NCBI RefSeq assembly: GCF_002217755.1
Contig: NZ_BCFL01000021.1
Coordinates: 124,001-188,000, forward strand
Length of the DNA stretch: 64,000 bases
Direction: 5' to 3'
Source: Streptomyces hyaluromycini
Lineage (GTDB): Bacteria; Actinomycetota; Actinomycetes; Streptomycetales; Streptomycetaceae
A program made the position numbers and the translations under genes. Shown piece after piece: positions 15,690-24,590 of this stretch (position 1 is the first letter of the stretch; each line of letters starts with the position of its first letter). The notes below the pieces were generated by a model. It did no database searches. It was given only the letters and a program-made list of their open reading frames with translations, and was not told the DNA's origin.

Positions 15690-17087
15690 CTAGATCACCA
15701 GGGACAGCAGGAGAACCAGGCCGCCCCCGACCACCGAGATGATCGTCTCCATGACGGACCAGGTCTTGAGGGTCTGGCCGACGCTCAGGCCGAAGTACTC
15801 CTTCACCAGCCAGAAGCCGGCGTCGTTGACATGGCTGAAGAACAGCGAGCCCGCGCCGATGGCCAGGACCAGGAGGGCGGTGTGGGCCGTCGACATGTCG
15901 GCCGCCAAAGGAGCCACCAGGCCCGCCGCGGAGACCGTGGCGACCGTCGCGGAGCCGGTCGCGAGACGGATCGCGACCGCGATCAGCCAGGCCAGCAGCA
16001 GGGCCGGGATCGACCAGTCCTTGGAGATCTCCAGGATCATCTGGCCGACACCGCAGTCGATCAGCGTCTGCTTGAAGCCGCCGCCCGCGCCGACGATGAG
16101 GAGGATGCCCGCGATGGGCATGAGGCCCTTCTCGACGGTCTGCGAGATCCGCTCCCGCGAGAACCCGGCCGGGCGCCCCAGCGTGAACATGCCGACGATC
16201 ACGGCCGCGAGCAGGGCGACCAGCGGGGAGCCGATGACGTCGAAGACCCGCTGGACCTTGTGCGCCGGATCGTCGACGACTATGTCGACCAGCGCCTTGG
16301 ACAGCATCAGGACGACCGGCAGCAGGATGGTGGCGAGGGTGGCGCCGAAGCCGGGGCGGTGCTCCAGTTCCTCGGACGGGCGCTGCGGGAGCATCCGGTC
16401 GGGGGCCTGCACGTCCACCCAGCGGGCCGCGACCTTCGAGAACAGCGGACCGGCGACGATCACGGTGGGGATCGCGACCAGGACGCCGAGGGCCAGGGTC
16501 ACGCCCAGGTTCGCGTGGACCGCGTCGATCGCGACCAGCGGGCCCGGGTGCGGGGGCACCAGACCGTGCATCACCGACAGACCGGCGAGGGCCGGGATGC
16601 CGATGCGCATCAGGGAGTAGTTGCCGCGCTTGGCGACCATCAGCACCACCGGGATGAGCAGCACGATGCCGACCTCGAAGAACAGCGGCAGCCCGACCAC
16701 GGAGGCGATCAGCACCATCGCCCACGGCATGGCACGCCCGCCGGCCTTGGCGAGGATCGTGTCGACGATCTGGTCGGCACCGCCGGAGTCGGCCAGCAGC
16801 TTGCCCAGGATCGCCCCGAGCGCGATCAGGACACCCACGCCGGCGACGGTGGCGCCGAGCCCGGTGGTGAAGCTGGTGATGGCCTTGTCGAGCGGTGCCC
16901 CGGCGAACGCGCCGAGCGCGAGCGAGCCGATGGTCAGCGCCAGGAAGGCGTGGAGCTTGAACTTGGTGATGAGCAGGACGATGACGGCGAAGCCCAACAG
17001 GACGGCGATGCCGAGCCGGGCATGTCCGGCCGAGGTGATGGGCGCGACGGTGTCCGCTGCCAGCATCTCGACGCTGAGTCTGGTCAC
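15690..17087 (-). CDS. gntP: Gluconate:H+ symporter, GntP family
   Basis: A 465-residue permease with about 12 hydrophobic segments. GntP-family landmarks include L-G-A-I-L-G-K-L-L-A-D-S-G-G-A near residue 92, G-L-P-L-F-F-E-V-G, V-P-P-H-P-G-P near 172 and A-T-G-S-A-T-V-A near 378. It imports gluconate for the adjacent kinase. The start GTG 17087 follows AAGGAA. gntK lies 63 bp upstream in the same direction, so kinase and permease form an operon. Repression by the divergent GntR is the expected control. Confidence 0.92.
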   Translation of the reverse strand: MTRLSVEMLAADTVAPITSAGHARLGIAVLLGFAVIVLLITKFKLHAFLALTIGSLALGAFAGAPLDKAITSFTTGLGATVAGVGVLIALGAILGKLLADSGGADQIVDTILAKAGGRAMPWAMVLIASVVGLPLFFEVGIVLLIPVVLMVAKRGNYSLMRIGIPALAGLSVMHGLVPPHPGPLVAIDAVHANLGVTLALGVLVAIPTVIVAGPLFSKVAARWVDVQAPDRMLPQRPSEELEHRPGFGATLATILLPVVLMLSKALVDIVVDDPAHKVQRVFDVIGSPLVALLAAVIVGMFTLGRPAGFSRERISQTVEKGLMPIAGILLIVGAGGGFKQTLIDCGVGQMILEISKDWSIPALLLAWLIAVAIRLATGSATVATVSAAGLVAPLAADMSTAHTALLVLAIGAGSLFFSHVNDAGFWLVKEYFGLSVGQTLKTWSVMETIISVVGGGLVLLLSLVI

Positions 17088-17150
17088 GGGGGTTCCTTGC
17101 AGTGACGGGGACAGGTAGGGGGGATCCGGGGAAGGGGCTTACCGAGGGGC

Positions 17151-17672
17151 TTACTTCGGGGTGGGGCCGGGCAGCGTGTCCAGCGCCCGGACGGCCCGTT
17201 CGGTGATCTCCTCGGGGCTGCCCGAGACGTCCACGGCGACGCCCGGCTCGTCCGCGCTCAGCGGCTGGAGCGTGGCGAACTGGGAGTCCAGCAGCGCGGT
17301 CGGCATGAAGTGGCCCTGCCGGTGCGACATCCGGTCCGCGATGAGCCGCCGGTCGCCGGTCAGGTGCAGGAACACGATGCCGGGGGCCGCGGCCCGCAGC
17401 CGGTCGCGGTACGACCGCTTCAGCGCGGAGCTGCTGACCACCCCGCCCAGTCCCTCCCGCCCGTGCGCCCAGGAGCCTATGGCGTCCAGCCACGGCCACC
17501 GGTCGGCGTCGTCGAGCGGGTGCCCGGCCGACATCTTGGCGATGTTGGCCGGCGGGTGGAAGTCGTCGCCCTCGGCGTAAGGGACGCCGAGCCGGGCGGC
17601 GAGCAGGGGACCGATCGTGGTCTTGCCCGTGCCGGCGACGCCCATCACCACGACGACATGAGGGGTGCGCAT
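17151..17672 (-). CDS. gntK: Gluconokinase
   Basis: A 173-residue P-loop kinase with Walker A G-V-A-G-T-G-K-T-T near residues 11-19, followed by E-G-D-D-F-H-P near 36 and the lid region S-H-R-Q-G-H-F-M, all typical of GntK. It phosphorylates gluconate to 6-phosphogluconate, feeding the pentose phosphate pathway. ATG 17672 gives the normal family length; an upstream open extension is not conserved in character. It is the first gene of the gntK-gntP operon. Confidence 0.93.
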   Translation of the reverse strand: MRTPHVVVVMGVAGTGKTTIGPLLAARLGVPYAEGDDFHPPANIAKMSAGHPLDDADRWPWLDAIGSWAHGREGLGGVVSSSALKRSYRDRLRAAAPGIVFLHLTGDRRLIADRMSHRQGHFMPTALLDSQFATLQPLSADEPGVAVDVSGSPEEITERAVRALDTLPGPTPK

Positions 17673-17744
17673 CAGTGCCTCGCTGTGTCTTCCTCGGAAG
17701 GTGTCGGCCTCACTGAAACCCATTAGGTACGACGAATTCAAGAG

Positions 17745-17755
17745 TATGTGACATA
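17745..17755. promoter_or_regulatory. Candidate GntR operator in the gntR/gntK divergent promoter
   Basis: TATGTGACATA is a palindrome with 5-bp arms around one base, matching the GT-N-AC layout bound by FadR-type GntR regulators. It is centred about 52 bp before gntR and 78 bp before gntK and sits in an unusually A/T-rich stretch, so it could control both. Confidence 0.5.
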
Positions 17756-17801
17756 TAAGTCTGACTTTTTGGCTCAGTGATCCGCTCGGTACGCTGAGTG
17801 C

Positions 17802-18503
17802 ATGAGTACACCGGGCCGGGGCCTGCACGGCCGAGTACTGGACACCCTCGGCCCCGCCATCACCGCGGGCGAGTACCCGCCGGGAAGCGTCCTGCGCACG
17901 GACGAGCTGGCCCAGCACTTCCAGGTGTCACGCTCCGTGATGCGTGAGGCGGTCCGGGTCCTCGAATCCATGCACCTGGTCGAGTCCCGCCGCCGGGTGG
18001 GCGTCACCGTCCGCCCCAAGGCCGCGTGGAACGTCTACGACCCGCAGGTCATCCGCTGGCGCCTGGCCGGCGCCGACCGCCCGCACCAGCTGCGCTCGCT
18101 CACCGTGCTGCGCTCGGCGATCGAGCCGGTGGCGGCCGGTCTGGCGGCGCGGCACGCCACGGCCGCCCAGTGCGCCGAGCTCACCGAGTGCGCGCTCGGC
18201 ATGGTGGCCCATTCGCGCGGCCACGAGCTGGAGAAGTACCTGGTCCACGACGTGGCCTTCCACCGGGTGATCCTGGCGGCGTCGGGCAACGAGATGTTCG
18301 CCCGGCTCGGCGACGTCGTGGCCGAGGTCCTCACGGGCCGTACCCACCACGAGGTGATGTTCGAGGACCCCGACCCGGCCGCGGTCACCCTCCACGTCCA
18401 GGTCGCGGAGGCGGTACGGGAGGGCGACGCGCCCCGCGCGGAACGGCTGACCCGCGAGATCACCATGGGCGCCCTCCAGGAACTGGACGTCCTGGCGCCC
18501 TAG
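17802..18503 (+). CDS. gntR: FadR-subfamily GntR regulator of gluconate genes
   Basis: A 233-residue regulator: N-terminal winged helix (R-T-D-E-L-A-Q-H-F-Q-V-S-R-S-V-M-R-E-A-V-R-V-L) and an all-helical FCD domain with metal-binding-type D...H...H residues (V-H-D-V-A-F-H-R and H-V-Q-V). It is divergent from gntK-gntP and almost certainly represses it, with gluconate or a phosphorylated derivative as inducer. The stop shares a CTAG with the convergent YchJ-like gene. Confidence 0.88.
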   Translation: MSTPGRGLHGRVLDTLGPAITAGEYPPGSVLRTDELAQHFQVSRSVMREAVRVLESMHLVESRRRVGVTVRPKAAWNVYDPQVIRWRLAGADRPHQLRSLTVLRSAIEPVAAGLAARHATAAQCAELTECALGMVAHSRGHELEKYLVHDVAFHRVILAASGNEMFARLGDVVAEVLTGRTHHEVMFEDPDPAAVTLHVQVAEAVREGDAPRAERLTREITMGALQELDVLAP

Positions 18504-18901
18504 TCCAGGAACTCCCCGTCCAGATACACCCAGGCTCCCCCGACCCGCTCGAACCGGCTGCGCTCGTGCAGCGAGCCGCCCCTGAAGGACGCCCGGAAGG
18601 TCACCGTGCCGGTGGTGTGGAAGGCCGAGCCGTCGGTCGTCGCCAGGATCTCCAGGCCGGTCCAGCGCATCCCGGGGTCGAAGTCGACCCGGGCCGGGCG
18701 GGTCCGGGGATGCCAGGTGCGCAGCAGGTACGGCTCGTCCCGTCTGACGAAGGCGCTGTAGCGCGAACGCATCAGCGTCTCGGCCGTGGGCGCGGCCGCC
18801 TCGCCCCGGTGGAGCCGGCCGCAGCACTGCTCGTACGTCTCCGCGAGACCGCACGGGCAGGCGGCGGCAGGCTGCTGCCGGGAGGAGCGCTTCGGTGTCA
18901 C
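18500..18901 (-). CDS. YchJ/UPF0225 family protein with SEC-C-like cysteine motif
   Basis: A 133-residue protein: an N-terminal C-P-C-G...Y-E-Q-C-C-G-R-L-H zinc-binding motif followed by an NTF2-like domain (S-R-Y-S-A-F-V...T-W-H-P). GTG 18901 is preceded by a G-rich sequence. It begins 11 bp after the M1 peptidase stop, so it is likely the third gene of the synthetase/peptidase operon, although its role there is unclear. Confidence 0.85.
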   Translation of the reverse strand: MTPKRSSRQQPAAACPCGLAETYEQCCGRLHRGEAAAPTAETLMRSRYSAFVRRDEPYLLRTWHPRTRPARVDFDPGMRWTGLEILATTDGSAFHTTGTVTFRASFRGGSLHERSRFERVGGAWVYLDGEFLD

Positions 18902-18912
18902 CGGCCCGCCCC

Positions 18913-20376
18913 CTACGCCGACTCGGCGTTGGTGGGCGGCTGGGCCGGGCGCGCCGGGACGGCCAGGGTGGGCAGCACGGGCAGCGCCGTCCGGTGCACC
19001 CACGCGTCGAACAGGCCGTCCAGCGGCTCGTCCGCGAAGCGGTTGACGTGGGCCGTGAACATCGCCGTCGTCACGGAGCCGCCCCGGTGCAGCCCCGCCC
19101 ACGCGCGCAGCATGTGGAAGAACCGCTCGTCGCCGAGCGCGCAGCGGATCGCGTGGATCGTGACGCCGCCCCGCTCGTAGAGGCGGTCGTCGAACATCGC
19201 CTTCTTGCCCGGGGCGGCGATCCGGATGTCCTTGGGCAGCCCGGAGAGCAACCGGTGGGCGAGGGCGGCGAGTTGCTGGGCGCTACGGCCGCCGGAGCGC
19301 TCCGACCACAGCCACTCCGCGTACTTGGCGAGCCCCTCGTTCAGCCAGATGTGCCGCCAGTCGGCGATGGACACGCTGTTGCCGAACCACTGGTGCGCCA
19401 GTTCGTGCGCCACCAGGCGCTCCGAACCCCGGGCCCCGTCCACGTGGTTGACGCCGAACAGCGACAACCCCTGGGCCTCGACGGGGACGTCGAACTCCTC
19501 GTCGGCGACGACCACGGCGTACTCGTCGAACGGGTACGGCCCGAACAGCCGCTGGAACAGGTCCATCATCGCGGGCTGCCGCGCGAAGTCCCTGGAGAAC
19601 TCCGGGAGCAGCTGCGCCGGTATGTGCCCGTGCATCGGCACTCCGCCGAAGCCGGGGTCGCCGAGCAGCACCGTCTGGAACTTGCCGATCGCGAGGCTCA
19701 CCAGGTAGCTCGACGTCGGTGCCGCCTGCTCGTACACCCAGGTCGTCGTGGACGCCTTCGTGGTACGGGTGAGCAGCCGGCCGCCGGCCACCACCGAGTA
19801 CGCCGACGGGCAGGTGATCGAGAGCAGGTAGGACGCCTTGTCGGCCGGCCGGTCGTTGCACGGGAACCAGGAGGGCGCACCGGTCGGCTGGCTGGCCACC
19901 AGGGCGCCGTCCGTCAGCTCCTCCCAGCCGATCCCGCCCCAGGGGCTGTTCACCGGCTTGGGGTTGCCCGACCAGTGGATCTCCACGGTGAAGGCGGCCC
20001 CGGCGCGCAGCGGCTTCGCGGGCTTGATCCGCAGCCTGCCGCCGCGATGCGTCCAGTGCGGCTGGCGGCCGTCCACCCGGATCCGGCCGATCTTGAAGTC
20101 GGCCAGGTTCAGCTGGAACTCGGGCAGTGCGGCACGGCCCGCGATCGCGTTGATCCGGGCCATGCCGGCCAGGCGGTTGGGGCCCGGCCGGTAGTCCAGC
20201 GTGAGCTCATAGCGATGCACCCGGTACCGGGAATCGCCGTTGTCCGGGAAGTACGGGTCCGGACCCGCTGACTGCTGCACTGCCACTTCCGCGTTCGCTC
20301 CCTGCGCTGTGCTCGAACCGTCTCTCGGTGCACCGATGCCCGCGGCCACCGAGCGGCCCGCGCTCAGGGACGCCAT
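18913..20376 (-). CDS. M1 family metallopeptidase, coupled to the Pls-like synthetase
   Basis: A 487-residue gluzincin. The zinc site H-E-L-A-H-Q-W is at residues 324-330 and the third ligand Glu347 is in N-E-G-L-A-K-Y. The usual exopeptidase motif G-x-M-E-N is replaced by V-P-V-E-A-Q near 297-302, retaining only the Glu, so the preference for free N-termini may be altered. There is no obvious signal peptide. Its ATG overlaps the end of the synthetase gene by 13 bp, which implies translational coupling. From memory, epsilon-polylysine producers encode membrane Zn-aminopeptidases that degrade the polymer; a self-protection or trimming role here is inferred. Confidence 0.85.
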   Translation of the reverse strand: MASLSAGRSVAAGIGAPRDGSSTAQGANAEVAVQQSAGPDPYFPDNGDSRYRVHRYELTLDYRPGPNRLAGMARINAIAGRAALPEFQLNLADFKIGRIRVDGRQPHWTHRGGRLRIKPAKPLRAGAAFTVEIHWSGNPKPVNSPWGGIGWEELTDGALVASQPTGAPSWFPCNDRPADKASYLLSITCPSAYSVVAGGRLLTRTTKASTTTWVYEQAAPTSSYLVSLAIGKFQTVLLGDPGFGGVPMHGHIPAQLLPEFSRDFARQPAMMDLFQRLFGPYPFDEYAVVVADEEFDVPVEAQGLSLFGVNHVDGARGSERLVAHELAHQWFGNSVSIADWRHIWLNEGLAKYAEWLWSERSGGRSAQQLAALAHRLLSGLPKDIRIAAPGKKAMFDDRLYERGGVTIHAIRCALGDERFFHMLRAWAGLHRGGSVTTAMFTAHVNRFADEPLDGLFDAWVHRTALPVLPTLAVPARPAQPPTNAESA

Positions 20377-23300
20377 GCCTCGATCGGATTGCCGAGCCAG
20401 CGGGTGTCGTCGGGAACCGACTCCGCCGCCATGACGAGCGACGCGGGACCCAGGGTCGTACGGGCCCCGATCGTGCTGCCGGGCAGCACGATCCCGCCAG
20501 GACCCAGTGTGGCGCCCTCACGGAGAACCACAGTATCCGTCCGCAAGATCCGGTCGTGGAAGAGGTGAGTTTGCAGCACACAGCCGCGGTTCACGGTGGC
20601 CGCGTCCTCCAGGGTCACCAGATCGGTCTCCGGAAGCCAGTAGCTCTCCACCCAGACGCCCTTGCCGATGCGCGCGCCGAGGCCGCGCAGCCAGGCCGTC
20701 ATCACCGGCGTACCCGGCACCGAGCCGGCCAGCCACGGCACCGCCAGCACCTCGACGAAAGTGTCCGCCAGTTCGTTGCGCCACACGAACGAGCTCCACA
20801 GCGGGTGCTCCCCGCTGCGGTGCCGTCCGACCAGCAGCCACTTGGCCAGCACGGACACCAGGCCCGCGACCGCACCGGCACCGAGCAGCACCAGGCCGGA
20901 CAGCAGCGGCGCCCAGGCCCCCAGCGCGCACAGCGCGGCCACGGTCAGCCCGGCCAGCGCCACCGAGCACAGCACCGGCACGATCCGGCACGTCTCCACC
21001 AGGGCCCGCGCCCACAGCATCCGCGCCGGCGGCTCGTACGTCCGGCTCTGGTCGCCGTCGGCCGCGCTGCGCGGCAGCTTCACCGGCGGCAGCCCCAGGT
21101 ACGACGTGCCCTTCTTGGCCTTCTTCGGCGTCGCCGACAGCACACCCACCAGACCGCCGTCCGGCACACTGCGGCCCGGCGCGGTCATCCCGGAGTTCCC
21201 GAGGAACGCCCGCCGCCCGATCTCCGCCCGCCCGATCCGCACATAGCCGCCGCCGAGCTCGTACGGCGCGGTCAGCGTGTCGTCGGCCAGGAACGCGCCT
21301 TCGCCGACGGTCGTCAGGCTCGGCAGCGCGAGCACGGTCGACACCTCGGCGCCCTTGCCGATCCGCATCCCGAGCAGCCGCAGCCACACCGGCGTGACCA
21401 GGCCCGCGTACAGCGGGAACAGGGTCTCGCGGGAGCGGTCCATCAGCTGGGAGACCGTCCAGGCCTGCCAGCCGATCCTGCTGTGCGTCGGGTGCGTACC
21501 GACCCGCAGGCCCAGGCTCAGCAGCCGTACGGCGACCAGGATCAGCAGGGCGTACGCGAGACCGAACGCCAGCGTCGCCGGGACCAGCGCGACCGCAGCG
21601 CCCCGCAGGGCCTCGGCCAGGCCGTCCCCGGGGGCCACGAAACGCCCGGCGACCAGCAGCGCGGCTCCGCCCGCCAGCACCGGCAGCGCACTGAGCCCGA
21701 CGCCCGTCAGGCCGTACATCACCCGCCAGTACGTGCCGCGCTGCGGCCGGTGCTTGGGCCAGTTCCGCTTGGCCTTGCCGAGCTTGACCGCCGGGGCGCC
21801 GGCCCAGCGCTGGCCGGTCGGGATCTGCCCGGTGACCGCGGAGCCGGGGGCCACCTCGGCGCGCTTGCCGACGCGGGCGCCCGGGAAGAGCATGCTGCGC
21901 GTCCCGACGACCGCGTGGGCGCCGATCCGCACCGGGCCGATCACCAGCCGGTCCCCGTCCAGCCAGGAGCCGGACAGGTCCACCTCGGACTCCACGGCCG
22001 CGCCCCGCCCGATCCTGAGCAGGCCGGTGACCGGCGGCAGCGAGTGCAGGTCCACCTCGGGACCGATCTTGGCGCCGAGCGCCCGCGCGTACCGCTCCAG
22101 CCAGGAGCCGGTCAGCGTGGTCGCCCCGGTGAACTCCGCCAGCCGCTCCGCCGCCCACAGCCGCAGGTGTACGGAGCAGCCGCGCGCGTACCTGCCGGGC
22201 TTCACGCCCCGCAGCAGCAGCCGGGCGCCACCGGCCGCGACCGCGATCCGGCCGGGCGGGGTGAACAGGACCAGGGCCCCGAGGCCGACCAGCCACCAGG
22301 GTGCGGTGGGCAGCCAGCCGTAGCCGCCCAGCACATTGCCGAGGGCGGCCAGGACCACCGTCCAGCGCAGCCCGAGGAGCGTGAACAGGGGCAGCAGGAG
22401 CAGCAGCTGCACCAGCTGGGCGCTGCGCGGCACGGGCGCGATCGTGCGCTCGGCGCCGTCGTCCTGCGCGGACTTCTCCAGGTGGCGGGCCAGCTTGCGC
22501 AGCACCGGCTGCTGGTAGATGTCGAGGACGGCCGCGCTGGGGTAGCGGGTGCGCAGCCGGGTGGTGAGCTGGGCGGCGGACAGGCTGCCGCCGCCGATCG
22601 CGAAGAAGTCGTCGGAGGCGCTGCCCACCGGGATGCCGAGGACCTCGGTCCACTGCTCGGCGAGCCAGGCCTCGGTGCCGTACAGCTGCTCGGCCGGGCC
22701 GCCGGTCTCCAGGTCCTCCAGGGGCCAGGGCAGGGCGTTGCGGTCGACCTTGCCGGAGGTGCGGGTGGGCAGCTCGGCGACCGGCGCCAGCAGCGGGACG
22801 AGGGCCGCGGGCAGCTCGGTGCGCAGCTTCTCGACGGCCGCCGCGTGGTCCCAGCCGTCCTGGGTGACGACATAGCCGACGAGGAGCTGGTTGCCGCTGC
22901 GGGCCGTGCGTACGGCCGCCGCGGCGCCCGCGACGCCCGGGAGCGCCTGGAGGGCCGCGTCGACCTCGCCCAGCTCGATACGGCGCCCGCCGAGCTTGAT
23001 CTGCTCGTCGGCACGCCCGAGGAAGACCAGCCCCGCACGGTCGGCGCGCACCAGGTCACCGCTGCGGTACGCCCGCTCCCAGCCCAGCGACTCCAGCGGC
23101 GCGTACTTCTCCGCGTCCTTCTCGGCGTCCAGGTACCGGGCGAGGCCGACCCCGCCGATCACCAGCTGGCCGCTCCCGCCCATGGCCACGGGCACGCCGG
23201 CGTCGTCCACGACGGCCAGCTCCCAGCCGTTCAGCGGCAGCCCGATCCTGATCGGCTCCTCGCCGGTCATCAGGGCCGCACAGGCGACGACGGTGGCCTC

Positions 23301-24230
23301 GGTGGGCCCGTAGGTGTTCCAGACCTCGCGGCCCTCGGTCACCAGGCGCTGCGCCAGCTCGGGCGGGCAGGCCTCGCCGCCGAAGATGAGGAGGCGGACG
23401 TCGTTGAGGGTCTCGGGCTCCCAGAGGGCGGCCAGGGTCGGCACGGTCGAGACGACGGTGATCTCCTGGTCGACCAGCCAGGGGCCGAGGTCGGCGCCGC
23501 TGCGCACCTGGGAGCGCGGCACCGGCACCAGACAGGCGCCGTAGCGCCAGGCCAGCCACATCTCCTCGCAGGAAGCGTCGAAGGCCACGGAGAGGCCCGC
23601 CATGACCCGGTCGCCGGGCCCGATCGGCTCCTCGGCCAGGAACAGCGCGGCCTCGGCGTCCACGAAGGCGGCGGCGCTGCGGTGGGTGACGGCGACGCCC
23701 TTGGGCTTGCCGGTGGACCCGGAGGTGAAGATGATCCAGGCGTCGTTTTCGGCGCCGGGGCGGCCGGAGGGCCTTTCGGACTCGTGGCGGACGTCGATGT
23801 CCAGGCCCTCGCCGAGGACGGCTGCCACCTCCGCCTCGCCGAACACCAGCGCGGCCCGCTCGTCCGGGTCCTCGGCGTCGACCGGGACGTAGGCGGCGCC
23901 GGCCGCGAGCACGCCGAGAACGGCGACATACAGGTCGTTGGTTCCGGACGGCACCCGGACGCCCACACGGTCGCCGAGCCCGATGCCGGCCTCGGCGAGC
24001 CGCCGCCGCAGCCGCGCCACCTCTATGGCGAGCCCGCGGTAGGTGAGCTGGATGGTGCCGTCGTCCAGTGCGGGCTCGTCCGGGTGGGCCCGCACCGTTG
24101 CTTCGAACACGTCCACCAGGGTGCGCGGCGAGGCCGCCGCCCCGGCCGAGAAACGTGCGGTGTCCCCGAACTCCTCGCGGATCTCTTCGTCGAGCAGGCC
24201 GAGAGCGCTGCTCTCGTCAATCGCTGCCAT
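20364..24230 (-). CDS. Pls/PosA-type single-module NRPS (polyamino-acid synthetase-like)
   Basis: A 1288-residue protein with the architecture of epsilon-poly-L-lysine synthetase. It has an adenylation domain (residues ~45-505; core motif F-T-S-G-S-T-G-K-P-K-G at 168-178, catalytic Lys494) and a carrier domain with phosphopantetheine Ser549 in G-G-G-S-L. Three pairs of membrane segments (~605-665, ~840-905, ~1084-1130) enclose three left-handed-helix acetyltransferase-like domains used for condensation. There is no thioesterase. By hand alignment to GrsA the pocket residues are Asp218, Ala219, Glu222, Ser261, Ile282, Gly284, Thr306, Val314, Val315, Lys494. The acidic Glu222 suits a basic amino acid such as lysine. 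GAGGA precedes ATG 24230. The product is unknown and could be a short or long cationic peptide. Confidence 0.9.
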   Translation of the reverse strand: MAAIDESSALGLLDEEIREEFGDTARFSAGAAASPRTLVDVFEATVRAHPDEPALDDGTIQLTYRGLAIEVARLRRRLAEAGIGLGDRVGVRVPSGTNDLYVAVLGVLAAGAAYVPVDAEDPDERAALVFGEAEVAAVLGEGLDIDVRHESERPSGRPGAENDAWIIFTSGSTGKPKGVAVTHRSAAAFVDAEAALFLAEEPIGPGDRVMAGLSVAFDASCEEMWLAWRYGACLVPVPRSQVRSGADLGPWLVDQEITVVSTVPTLAALWEPETLNDVRLLIFGGEACPPELAQRLVTEGREVWNTYGPTEATVVACAALMTGEEPIRIGLPLNGWELAVVDDAGVPVAMGGSGQLVIGGVGLARYLDAEKDAEKYAPLESLGWERAYRSGDLVRADRAGLVFLGRADEQIKLGGRRIELGEVDAALQALPGVAGAAAAVRTARSGNQLLVGYVVTQDGWDHAAAVEKLRTELPAALVPLLAPVAELPTRTSGKVDRNALPWPLEDLETGGPAEQLYGTEAWLAEQWTEVLGIPVGSASDDFFAIGGGSLSAAQLTTRLRTRYPSAAVLDIYQQPVLRKLARHLEKSAQDDGAERTIAPVPRSAQLVQLLLLLPLFTLLGLRWTVVLAALGNVLGGYGWLPTAPWWLVGLGALVLFTPPGRIAVAAGGARLLLRGVKPGRYARGCSVHLRLWAAERLAEFTGATTLTGSWLERYARALGAKIGPEVDLHSLPPVTGLLRIGRGAAVESEVDLSGSWLDGDRLVIGPVRIGAHAVVGTRSMLFPGARVGKRAEVAPGSAVTGQIPTGQRWAGAPAVKLGKAKRNWPKHRPQRGTYWRVMYGLTGVGLSALPVLAGGAALLVAGRFVAPGDGLAEALRGAAVALVPATLAFGLAYALLILVAVRLLSLGLRVGTHPTHSRIGWQAWTVSQLMDRSRETLFPLYAGLVTPVWLRLLGMRIGKGAEVSTVLALPSLTTVGEGAFLADDTLTAPYELGGGYVRIGRAEIGRRAFLGNSGMTAPGRSVPDGGLVGVLSATPKKAKKGTSYLGLPPVKLPRSAADGDQSRTYEPPARMLWARALVETCRIVPVLCSVALAGLTVAALCALGAWAPLLSGLVLLGAGAVAGLVSVLAKWLLVGRHRSGEHPLWSSFVWRNELADTFVEVLAVPWLAGSVPGTPVMTAWLRGLGARIGKGVWVESYWLPETDLVTLEDAATVNRGCVLQTHLFHDRILRTDTVVLREGATLGPGGIVLPGSTIGARTTLGPASLVMAAESVPDDTRWLGNPIEAWRP

Positions 24231-24590
24231 CCGGTCCTCGCGTCTCGTTCCCGGAACCTCCGGGATGCCGGCGGGCCCGCAGGTCTGCCTGGGGTTGTCC
24301 GGCTCCGGCTAGGTAACAAGCCGGAAATATTAGTACGACGCTAGGCTCCCGTTCATCTCGCGGCCACCTGGAGACAGCCGTTCGGAGTAGTCCCTTGAAT
24401 CTTAAGCAACTCCTGACCTGGCATTCTCCGCGCACGACGAGAGATGGGACACACAGCGTGAGGCGGGCCAACTCCGTGTGTCCGGCGGCCCGTACGACAA
24501 CGGCCGGCCCTGCGGCGAAGAGGGGGGAGAGATCGCCGCGGAACCGGCCGTCGCCGTGGGGGCGGAGGAAACGTCACAGGGCGCCGGACG
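24231..24590. other. Intergenic region upstream of the Pls-like gene
   Basis: No convincing gene is seen in this 360-bp stretch. An A/T-rich patch at about 24312-24345 (around GGAAATATTAGTACGACGCT) is the likeliest promoter zone for the synthetase. A short plus-strand frame from GTG 24459 (48 codons, Arg-rich) has no recognisable features and is not called. Confidence 0.4.

Noticed and set aside
15394-15693. Short frames on both strands across the triple repeat
   Set aside because: Their peptides merely repeat with the DNA unit and lack starts with ribosome-binding sites. They are artefacts of the repeat.
20328-24344. A 1338-codon open frame on the plus strand opposite the Pls-like gene
   Set aside because: It is the high-GC antisense shadow of the synthetase: composition is His/Arg/Gln/Gly-rich with no recognisable domain, while the minus-strand frame has complete NRPS motifs.
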